From NCBI GenBank assembly GCA_030037185.1, contig JASHRR010000397.1:1-5218 (forward strand): a DNA stretch of 5,218 nt, in the 5' to 3' direction. The first letter of the stretch is position 1, and every line of letters starts with the position of its first letter. The notes beneath the pieces are model-generated. The model did not search any database. It saw only the letters and a program-made list of their open reading frames with translations, and was not told where the DNA came from. Below are positions 1 to 5,218 of the stretch, one piece after another. The DNA is from Xanthobacteraceae bacterium (GTDB taxonomy: Bacteria; Pseudomonadota; Alphaproteobacteria; Rhizobiales; Xanthobacteraceae). The translations under genes and the position numbers were made by a program.

Positions 1-166
1 CGTATCGATCATCTGGATCGAGCACATTGTCCACGCCCTTGTGGCGGTGGTCGATCGCCTCGCCGTCCTGCATGCCGGCGCGATCATAGCGTCCGGGGAG
101 CCCACTGCCGTGATCCGCAGCCCGCAGGTGGCGGAAATCTATCTTGGGATCGCAGCCGATGCCTGA
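1..166 (+). CDS. livG: LivG/BraF-type ABC transporter ATP-binding protein, C-terminal fragment
   Basis: The gene enters from the left edge and is read from position 2; 54 codons remain before the TGA at 164-166. In this family the protein is one of two cytoplasmic ATPases that power uptake of branched-chain amino acids or related amides through a LivHM-type permease. The visible piece starts just before the H-loop (WIEH, histidine at about residue 8 of the fragment). It continues through the usual LivG distal strand segment (DRLAVLHAGAIIASGEP) and ends with the typical family tail (SPQVAEIYLG) followed by a short AADA extension. Walker A, Q-loop, signature and Walker B lie outside the window. 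The stop overlaps the livF start by 8 bases, so the two genes are almost certainly translationally coupled in one operon. The family call is firm. The transported substrate cannot be read from this fragment; LivG homologues also serve urea, amide and aromatic-acid transporters. Confidence 0.88.
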   Translation, partial: VSIIWIEHIVHALVAVVDRLAVLHAGAIIASGEPTAVIRSPQVAEIYLGIAADA

Positions 167-863
167 GCCGCTGCTTGAGGTGAATGGACTCGACGCCTTC
201 TATGGCGATTTCCAGGCCCTGTTCGGGGTCTCGATGCGGGTCGCATCCGGCGCGATCGTCGCGGTCATCGGCGCCAACGGCGCGGGCAAGAGCACGCTCC
301 TCAAAAGCATCGCCGGCCTGATGGGCGCGCCACCCGAGGCGATCCGCTTTGACGGCGTCGGGATTGGCGGCGGGCCGGCCTTTCGCACGGTGGCGCGCGG
401 CATAGCGCTGGTGCCGGAAGGGCGGCGGCTGTTTGCCTCGCTCTCGGTTGAGGAAAATTTGCTGATCGGCGCTCAGCTTGGTCGCCGCGGCCCATGGACG
501 CTCTCGCGCATCTATGAATTGTTCCCGGTTCTGGCCGAGCGGCGCAAGCTGGCTGCGACGGCGCTGTCGGGGGGCCAGCAGCAGATGGTCGCCATCGGCC
601 GCGCGCTGATGTCGAACCCCAAGCTGATCCTGTGCGACGAGATCAGCCTCGGCCTCGCCCCGATCGTGGTGCGCGATGTCTATGCGCGGCTGCCGTCGAT
701 CCGAAACGAAGGGGCCGCAGTCGTCATCGTCGAGCAGGACATCATGCAGGCGCTCGCGGTGAGCGATCATGTCTATTGCCTGCAGGAAGGCCGCGTCGCG
801 CTCGCTGGCGCCGCCGGTACGCTGAGCCGGGAGGCGATCGCGGCGGCGTATTTCGGGCTGTGA
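159..863 (+). CDS. livF: LivF/BraG-type ABC transporter ATP-binding protein
   Basis: This is a complete second ATPase of a HAAT-family (branched-chain amino acid-type) importer, acting at the cytoplasmic face of the inner membrane as partner of LivG. I chose the ATG at 159 (234 aa, the normal LivF length) over an in-frame TTG at 144 because it gives the ATG/TGA overlap with livG and a GGGA at 146-149 in ribosome-binding position. Motifs numbered from this ATG are: Walker A GANGAGKST (38-46), LVPEGRRLF in the Q-loop region (84-92), signature LSGGQQQ (136-142), Walker B LILCDE (156-161), and the LivF hallmark SLGLAP (163-168). The H-loop histidine is replaced by glutamine in VEQD (191-194), as is usual in LivF. 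The residue after the catalytic glutamate is Ile (DEIS) where DEPS is commonest; this looks like clade variation, not inactivation. No clear intrinsic terminator follows. The substrate is unknown without the binding protein. Confidence 0.93.
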   Translation: MPEPLLEVNGLDAFYGDFQALFGVSMRVASGAIVAVIGANGAGKSTLLKSIAGLMGAPPEAIRFDGVGIGGGPAFRTVARGIALVPEGRRLFASLSVEENLLIGAQLGRRGPWTLSRIYELFPVLAERRKLAATALSGGQQQMVAIGRALMSNPKLILCDEISLGLAPIVVRDVYARLPSIRNEGAAVVIVEQDIMQALAVSDHVYCLQEGRVALAGAAGTLSREAIAAAYFGL

Positions 864-1106
864 GTTGCTGCTCCGCGAAGGGCCGCCAGGGCTAAGGGCC
901 TTGCGCACCCTGCCCGGCAAGTTCGAACAGCCCGCGTTGCCTTGATGCATAAGGTGTTGTTTTTGCGGATATCGGGGGAATGCTCTTCGGTCCACTACAC
1001 CATGCCGGCGACGTCGTTTGCATCATTTCCGCAAGAGGAGCGGAGCCACAAAAAAAGGAACTACCTCCTCGGCGTGCCGGGTTCGTCGGCGAGCAGCCGC
1101 TCGCGT
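864..1106. other. Convergent intergenic region with an unexplained plus-strand open frame
   Basis: These 243 bases separate the end of livF from the end of the minus-strand zinc-finger gene. No RNA gene or strong plus-strand terminator is visible; a CAGGG/CCCTG pair near 887-915 has a long loop and no T-run. From 953 a plus-strand frame opens directly after a TAA. It reads as a protein-like stretch (GVVFADIGGMLFGPLHHAG, then GDVVCIISARGAEPQKKELPP) and then runs over the 3' end of the opposite gene to 1285. The ATG at 980 has a purine run directly against it with no proper spacing, so I do not call it a gene. It may be the relic of a gene interrupted here, or chance in GC-rich DNA. Confidence 0.4.
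1050..1070 (-). terminator. Weak intrinsic-terminator-like element downstream of the minus-strand operon
   Basis: On the minus strand, 37 bases past the TGA of the zinc-finger gene, a short inverted repeat (AGGA at 1066-1069, TCCT at 1056-1059, extendable by one G-U pair) is followed by a run of seven T (1050-1056). The position and T-run suit a terminator for the two-gene operon, but the stem is only 4-5 pairs, so the call is tentative. A second hairpin-capable sequence, GCGAGC-GGCT-GCTCGC, sits just upstream of it and overlaps the region straight after the stop; it has no T-run. Confidence 0.3.
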
Positions 1107-2249
1107 TCAGCTTGCTCGCTGGCAGCGCGGGCACGCCGCGAGGCAGGCACGGCAAAACGGCTTGCCGCATGAAACGCAGGGCGCCTGGCCGGAGTGGTCG
1201 GTCAGGTGCAGCCTGTCGTCGCAGACGAGCCGGACGCGATCGCGGCCGAGCCCCGCCTCGCACAGCGGCGGCTCTGCTGCTTTGACGAGGGGGTGCCAGT
1301 CGAGCTGGATCAAGCGCTCGCCTTTGCGGCGGCGGATCAGCACGTCGAAGCGCTGCACCGGGACGTAGAGATCGAGCGCCTGGACCCATTCGATGGTGAC
1401 GCGCAGCGCGTAGTTGCGGCGCAGGTCATCGAGCTTGACGCGGTATTCGCGCTCGATCGCCTCGACGCGAAGCGTCTCGCGCCGCCGGTCGGCCTGCGCC
1501 CGTTCCCCCTCCGCGCGGGCGAGGGTTTCCAGACGCTTGAGCGATGTGCGGCGCAACTCGTCGTGGTAAGCGTGGACCCGATTGCGATCGCGTTCCAGCC
1601 GACGGCGCATCGCGCGCAGAAACGGCTCCACGCTCTCGCGTATCTCTCCGTCCAGCAGGGGATGAAGCCGGCTCGCCAGCGGGGCCTCGCTCCAGCCCGC
1701 GCTGGCGACGCGCTTCGTCGCCGCTGTCGGGACGTGCCACTCGGGCTGCGCCAGGGCCGGTCGCAGCCGCGCCAGGATGTCGTTGATAACGGCGCCGGTC
1801 GCGAGATTGAAGCCCAACGAGATCAGTCCCTCGCGCTTCTCGTCGGATACCGCCGTGAAGCGAAACGCCAGCATCAGGCAGCGCGTCCAGGTCGCCGACA
1901 TGCCTTGCAGGCGCCACACCGCGTTCGGCAGGTCGAGAGCGCGGTCCAGCACGCGTTCAGCATCGCTGGGCGCAGCCAGCGGAGCGGATGGCCGCAGCTC
2001 CCGTTCGCTCCAGCGCCCCTCATCGGCGAGGAGCGCGCCGAAGCGCTCGAGCCAGTCGCCTTCAAGTCCGATCGCGATCGTGCCCTCGGAGCGCTGCGTT
2101 GCGAAGTTCAGGCGGGCGAACTCCGGCCAGCCCAACTGGCTCTGCAGGGCGGCCGGTGCAAGCACTTCGAGCCGGTCCGGCGCGAGCCTCTCGACGGCCG
2201 CGCCGCGGCACTCCAACAGGTCGGCGACGAATGCTTGCAGCTCGCTCAC
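1107..2249 (-). CDS. Coiled-coil protein with C-terminal cysteine cluster, partner of the SNF2 ATPase
   Basis: I do not recognise a named family. The 380-residue protein starts at GTG (2247-2249), 10 bases after the helicase stop. No strong Shine-Dalgarno is seen, which suggests translational coupling. Visible layout: a mixed, apparently globular N-terminus (1-75); an alanine/leucine-rich helical middle (about 95-165); and a long, strongly charged heptad-like segment (about 203-280) that looks like a coiled coil, so oligomerisation is likely. A short strand-rich stretch follows (283-318, including VTIEWVQALDLYVPV and the basic RRRKGER). The C-terminus has C330, C343, H348, then CVSC (358-361), CRAC (366-369) and CPRC (373-376). 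This is consistent with one zinc site and possibly a second degenerate one, as in zinc-ribbon or RING/B-box-like folds. No signal peptide or membrane segment is seen, so it is cytoplasmic. From the operon layout it probably works with the SNF2 motor, perhaps in target recognition or as an adaptor. That role is inference; the reading frame itself is well supported. Confidence 0.85.
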   Translation of the reverse strand: MSELQAFVADLLECRGAAVERLAPDRLEVLAPAALQSQLGWPEFARLNFATQRSEGTIAIGLEGDWLERFGALLADEGRWSERELRPSAPLAAPSDAERVLDRALDLPNAVWRLQGMSATWTRCLMLAFRFTAVSDEKREGLISLGFNLATGAVINDILARLRPALAQPEWHVPTAATKRVASAGWSEAPLASRLHPLLDGEIRESVEPFLRAMRRRLERDRNRVHAYHDELRRTSLKRLETLARAEGERAQADRRRETLRVEAIEREYRVKLDDLRRNYALRVTIEWVQALDLYVPVQRFDVLIRRRKGERLIQLDWHPLVKAAEPPLCEAGLGRDRVRLVCDDRLHLTDHSGQAPCVSCGKPFCRACLAACPRCQRAS

Positions 2250-2259
2250 CGGGGCCGAC

Positions 2260-4590
2260 TCACGCGGTCTCGAAGTCTTCGCCGAACAGGGCTGCGTCTA
2301 GCGCCTTGGCGCTCTCGTGCTGCCCGCGCGCCCCCTGCAGGCGCTGCCCGAGTGCGTCGAGTGCTTCGGTACGGCCTTCCTCGGTCGTACGCAGCCAAGC
2401 ATCGAGCATCAAGTCGGCGAAATCGCGATCCTCGTCGAGGCCTCCAAGGATCGCCCCGACCTCGCCGATCACAAGCTCGAACATCGAGATCTTCTCGTCG
2501 AGCAACGCGAGGATCTGCTCTTCAAGCGTGCCGCGGGTGACGAGGTTGAAGACATAGACCTCGCGCTGTTGCCCGATGCGATCGATGCGCCCTATGCGCT
2601 GTTCAATCGCCATCGGATTCCACGGTACGTCGAAATTGATCAAAGTGTTGCAGAACTGGATGTTGCGGCCCTCGCCCCCCGACTCCGTGCACAGCAGCAC
2701 CGGCACCCGCTCGCGGAAGTCGGCAATGGCGGCGTCCTTGGCGGGGCCGCTCAGCGCGCCCTCGAAGTGAGCGAACGCAAGACCCTCCCGCGTCAGCAGG
2801 TCGGCAAGGTGCTGGAGCGTTTCGCGGTAATGGACGAAGACGAGCTTCTTCTCGTCCGGGTTCCGCCGCAGCAGGTCGATCAGTGCCGCCTCCTTGCCGC
2901 CGGTCCCGACCTGCGCCCAGCGCTGTGCCAACGCGTGCCAGCTCGCATCGGCATGGCGGCTGACGAAGCGCCGAACCGTGGCGGCGGCCGCTGCCGGTGA
3001 TGACCCGGCAGCTCCGAGCAGATGCTGCAGGACGAGCCGGTTCACACCTTCACGCGCCAGCCGGCGCGCCGCCTCCGCGAGTTCGCGATAAGCGATCCGC
3101 TCACCTTCGCTTCCGTCCACACGGATCGTCGTGGCGTGACGCTGCGGTAGCTTCAGCGCGACCACCGCGCGGGTGTTGCGCACCATGGCGCCACGCATCA
3201 GCTCGCGCAAGCGCTCGGGATTGGCCGGCACGTGCGGTTTGCCCGCAGTGACGTACGCCGCCCGAAACTCTTTGAGCGTCTTGAAGATGCCCGGTTTGAG
3301 CAGCGTGAGCACGTTGTAGAGTTCGGTCAGATCATTTTGCACCGGGGTGGCCGACAACAGAAGCAGAAAACGCTTGTTGAGCCCATCGACGAACTGGTAG
3401 CTGCGGCTGTTGCGATCGCGCAAGTGGTGGGCTTCATCCACGATGACGAGATCGAAGCTGCGCGCCGTTATGTGCGCGGCATGCTCGCTCCGACGTGCCA
3501 ACGCGAGCGAGGCGATCAGGCATTTCTGCGTCCAGAACCGTTCGGGATCGCTGCGCAGCAACGCGTCGTGGGTGGTCGCGCAGGGGATGTCGAACTTGGC
3601 CTCGAGCTCCTCCCGCCACTGGCCGACCAGCGAGGGCGGAGTCAGCACGAGCACGCTGTCCACCATGCCGCGCAGCAGGTACTCCTTGAGCACCATGCCG
3701 GCCTCGATGGTCTTGCCGAGGCCAACCTCATCCGCCAACAGCACGCGCCCGCGAAACTGCTTGAGCACCTTGCGCACGGTCTCGACCTGATACCAGAAGA
3801 TTTCGATGTCGCGCAGGTGCGGCAGACAGAGCAACTCGTCGAACCCCTGTGCGAGGCCGAGATGGGCAAATCGCTCCCGCAAGCTCCACCAGCCGCCGTC
3901 GTGGTCCGGCGCGGTCTGCGCCGCAGTCCACAACGGCGCGAGATTGAGCTCCATGCTGAAAGGAATCTCGATGTCAGCCAGCGGGAGTGGCGGTGGGGGC
4001 GGCGCTTGTGCGGCGGCGACCGGGGCGCGCTCCTCACGCGCCGCGCTCGGCTTGGCCTTGGTGAGGGGCTTGACCTTAAGCGGGACGCCGGCGGCCGCGC
4101 GCTTACGCGGGGCAGCCCTGCCGCGTTCGAAGATGCGATCGTATTGGCGGGACAGCCATGCTAGGCGTCGGGGGCCGCCTGGAAAACTGCGGAGCCCGTC
4201 AAACAGGCTCGCGAGCCCGTTCGCCTCCAGCACCGAGCGCGCGAACGTGAGCTTGCCCGCCTGGGCGAGCGCAAGGGCGTGCAGCAGATGGCTGCTGGGA
4301 ACCGCGACATAGCGCTTCGAGAAGCGCTTGAGAAAGATCTCGGCGCGCGCAGGCTGCCCATCGAGAAGCGCCGCCGTGGCAGCGAGCAACAAAATGCGGC
4401 CGTCGCCCGGCTGCGCGCGCACAGCCTTCTCGGCCTGCGGCAGAAATCCGCCATGGCGCCCGCGGTCGGTGAACGCAGCGAGCAAGATGCGCTCCCATCC
4501 GGACGCGCCATCCTGCCGATCACCGCCCGGCAGCTCTTCCGCCTGATCCGGGAAGGGAGACACCGCTTGGGCCGGAGAACCACGCGTCAT
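2260..4590 (-). CDS. SNF2/HepA-type DEAH ATPase with TPR-like N-terminus
   Basis: This 776-residue superfamily 2 protein is of the SNF2/HepA type, expected to be an ATP-driven double-stranded DNA translocase or nucleoprotein remodeller in the cytoplasm. In order: a 30-residue unstructured start; TPR-like helix pairs (about 33-126, e.g. AATAALLDGQPARAEIFLK); a basic and proline-rich linker (about 155-205, with PPPPPLPL); then the motor. Motifs: YQ upstream of motif I (267-268), motif I DEVGLGKT (287-294), Ia LVLTPPSLVGQW (314-325), II DEAH (385-388), III LSATP (412-416), IV LVFVHYRET (583-591), V TESGGEGRNIQ (635-645), and VI QRIGRIDRIGQ (664-674) with both arginines. An acidic helical tail follows. 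The motor core is intact and closest in style to HepA/RapA, but the RapA N-terminal (Tudor/KOW-like) region is absent, so the rapA name is not justified; DISARM DrmD is another SNF2-type relative. The ATG at 4590 has a good ribosome binding site, and tandem in-frame TGA codons stand 39 bases upstream, so the start is secure. Confidence 0.93.
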   Translation of the reverse strand: MTRGSPAQAVSPFPDQAEELPGGDRQDGASGWERILLAAFTDRGRHGGFLPQAEKAVRAQPGDGRILLLAATAALLDGQPARAEIFLKRFSKRYVAVPSSHLLHALALAQAGKLTFARSVLEANGLASLFDGLRSFPGGPRRLAWLSRQYDRIFERGRAAPRKRAAAGVPLKVKPLTKAKPSAAREERAPVAAAQAPPPPPLPLADIEIPFSMELNLAPLWTAAQTAPDHDGGWWSLRERFAHLGLAQGFDELLCLPHLRDIEIFWYQVETVRKVLKQFRGRVLLADEVGLGKTIEAGMVLKEYLLRGMVDSVLVLTPPSLVGQWREELEAKFDIPCATTHDALLRSDPERFWTQKCLIASLALARRSEHAAHITARSFDLVIVDEAHHLRDRNSRSYQFVDGLNKRFLLLLSATPVQNDLTELYNVLTLLKPGIFKTLKEFRAAYVTAGKPHVPANPERLRELMRGAMVRNTRAVVALKLPQRHATTIRVDGSEGERIAYRELAEAARRLAREGVNRLVLQHLLGAAGSSPAAAAATVRRFVSRHADASWHALAQRWAQVGTGGKEAALIDLLRRNPDEKKLVFVHYRETLQHLADLLTREGLAFAHFEGALSGPAKDAAIADFRERVPVLLCTESGGEGRNIQFCNTLINFDVPWNPMAIEQRIGRIDRIGQQREVYVFNLVTRGTLEEQILALLDEKISMFELVIGEVGAILGGLDEDRDFADLMLDAWLRTTEEGRTEALDALGQRLQGARGQHESAKALDAALFGEDFETA

Positions 4591-4597
4591 GCGAAAA

Positions 4598-4603
4598 CCC
4601 TCT
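4598..4603 (-). promoter_or_regulatory. Ribosome binding site of the SNF2 ATPase gene
   Basis: On the minus strand AGAGGG lies 7 bases before the ATG at 4588-4590, a near-ideal Shine-Dalgarno position. Together with the in-frame TGATGA at 4630-4635 it fixes the start of the helicase. Confidence 0.75.
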
Positions 4604-4648
4604 GGCTTCCCGCAAGCGAAGCCCGCGAATCATCACTTGAGAGAAGAG

Positions 4649-4674
4649 CTTATCGGAGCGGAACGGGCGTTCAA
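4649..4674 (-). promoter_or_regulatory. Weak promoter candidate for the two-gene operon
   Basis: Minus-strand TTGAAC (4669-4674) is followed after 14 bases by GATAAG (4649-4654), leaving a leader of about 50 bases before the helicase ATG. The spacing is too short for a standard housekeeping promoter. The arrangement (GTTGAA, then CCGATAAG) vaguely resembles alphaproteobacterial heat-shock (RpoH) promoters. The location suits the operon, but the match is poor and could be chance. Confidence 0.2.
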
Positions 4675-5156
4675 CTCCGGCGTCGCGAGTTCGCGCGGCT
4701 GTGGACAGCGGCCCGCAGAGGCCCGGCGCAAACCTGGGCACGGCGGCCGAGGATATGGATCGTCAATTTGGTAGCCGTTGGCTTGTCGCAGCAGACACGC
4801 CGTGCGATCCATCAGCATCGCGATGAACGCGAGCCCGATTGACGACGCGAAAGTTCACCAGGGCGGGGGACCATTGTGACCGATCGGTGCGAAGGCAGAG
4901 AGCAAAGCCAAGCAGCGCCAGGAGGCCGACCGGCGAGGCTGCCAAGGCATCGAGCGCGCCATACCGGGCGAGCTGATCGCGGCACGGCGGACAAGCGCGT
5001 GCAAGCGCAGCAGGCATGGTCGGCGATTGGCGCAGATACGCAGGCTAGATCATAGTGCTACGGCGAGGTGCCCATCTTCATCGACCGTGGCGCGCCAAGC
5101 CCGGAGCACGCCGGACGTGACAAAAGCGCGGATCCTGCGCCGGGTCGGGCCCTCGG

Positions 5157-5218
5157 CATGGCAAGAACATCAAGCAAAAGGCCGGATTAACGGCGCGATC
5201 TCGGAGGCTGCACCGGGG
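5157..5218 (+). pseudogene. Possible TnpB (IS200/IS605-IS1341-type) remnant, frameshifted, running off the edge
   Basis: From 5157 the plus strand reads HGKNIKQKAGL. A change to the frame starting at 5189 gives NGAISEAAPG to the window edge. Joined as GKNIKQKAGL-NGAIS, this resembles the conserved stretch of TnpB proteins (pattern G-[KR]-N-[VI]-x-x-K-[AS]-G-L-N-x-[AS]-I) that lies ahead of the zinc-finger region. A one-base loss within GGATTAACGG explains the frame change. The sequence to the left reads as TnpB in no single frame, so the copy is decayed or truncated. TnpB is an RNA-guided nuclease spread with these insertion sequences; this piece cannot be active as written. The fragment is short and the match is from memory of the family, so confidence is limited. 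Confidence 0.35.

Larger units (their letters stand above)
4604..5218. other. Gene-poor region with decayed coding-like fragments
   Basis: About 615 bases upstream of the helicase contain no reading frame with a good start and ribosome binding site. The first ~80 bases are the leader and presumed promoter of the helicase operon. From about 4760 rightwards several protein-like snippets appear in different frames: minus-strand hydrophobic segments at roughly 4765-5017, a minus-strand 40-codon piece at 5050-5169, and a plus-strand TnpB-like piece from about 5157. A plus-strand frame is also open from 4880 to the right edge (113 codons), but it has no credible start and long open frames are expected at this GC content. 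The picture is of eroded, probably mobile-element-derived DNA. No tRNA, direct repeats or clear inverted termini were found by eye. Confidence 0.5.

Noticed and set aside
864..920. Possible intrinsic terminator after livF (GGCC-rich and CAGGG/CCCTG repeats).
   Set aside because: Stems are short or imperfect, the loop is long and no T-run follows on the plus strand.
84..995. Minus-strand open frame (303 codons) across livF.
   Set aside because: It is antisense to a complete ATPase with all motifs and has Arg/Asp/His-rich shadow composition.
1194..2540. Long plus-strand open frame (448 codons) opposite the zinc-finger protein and the end of the helicase.
   Set aside because: It is antisense to two well-supported minus-strand genes, is rich in Arg, Ala and Gln without any motif, and has no operon context; a shadow frame typical of GC-rich DNA.
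3232..4164. Plus-strand open frame (310 codons) inside the helicase gene.
   Set aside because: It lies entirely antisense to the SNF2 motor motifs and shows no recognisable domain; a shadow.
2260..4590. Calling the SNF2 gene rapA.
   Set aside because: The motor motifs are RapA/HepA-like, but the N-terminus is TPR-like and the 776-residue length is well below the roughly 970 residues of RapA; a dedicated partner gene also follows.
4880..5218. Plus-strand frame open to the edge, containing ELIAARRTSACKRSRHGRR, which loosely recalls the C-terminal part of serine resolvases.
   Set aside because: There is no start codon with a ribosome binding site, no catalytic-domain motifs, and the resemblance is confined to a few residues; not strong enough to call a recombinase remnant.
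1..5218. CRISPR array, tRNA/rRNA genes, attachment-site direct repeats.
   Set aside because: Reading through by eye I found no regularly spaced repeats, no tRNA-like cloverleaf and no long direct repeats flanking the module.

Overview
This is a GC-rich window whose gene content points to an alphaproteobacterium, probably of the Hyphomicrobiales (Bradyrhizobium- or Rhodoplanes-like). The lineage is an inference from base composition and the style of the Liv-type ABC genes; nothing in the window proves it.

Left part (1-863, plus strand): the 3' end of a LivG/BraF-type ABC ATPase gene overlaps a complete LivF/BraG-type ATPase gene by 8 bases. They are the last two visible genes of a branched-chain amino acid/amide-type (HAAT) uptake operon. 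The permease and binding-protein genes would lie to the left, outside the window. Positions 864-1106 are a short convergent intergenic stretch. It carries an unexplained plus-strand open frame and a weak terminator-like T-tract for the opposite strand.

Centre (1107-4590, minus strand): two tightly packed genes read right to left. The first encodes a 776-residue SNF2/HepA-type ATPase with all helicase motifs, a TPR-like helical N-terminus and a basic/proline-rich linker. Ten bases after its stop, a GTG-started gene encodes a 380-residue protein with a globular N-terminus, a long charged coiled coil and a C-terminal cysteine cluster (zinc-finger-like). The layout suggests one transcript and one functional unit: a DNA-translocating motor plus a coiled-coil/zinc partner. 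It is not RapA (no RapA-type N-terminus), and I do not recognise it as a named system. It is the best candidate here for an undescribed module, possibly in DNA repair, transcription-complex remodelling or anti-phage defence.

Right part (4591-5218): no intact gene that I can support. The first ~85 bases hold the ribosome binding site, tandem in-frame stops that fix the helicase start, and a weak promoter candidate. The rest looks like decayed, probably mobile-element-derived DNA. The extreme right edge has a plus-strand, frameshifted fragment resembling an internal stretch of TnpB (IS200/IS605-IS1341 type), and two poorly supported minus-strand protein-like fragments lie to its left. This fits the two-gene module being accessory DNA placed beside a core transporter operon.
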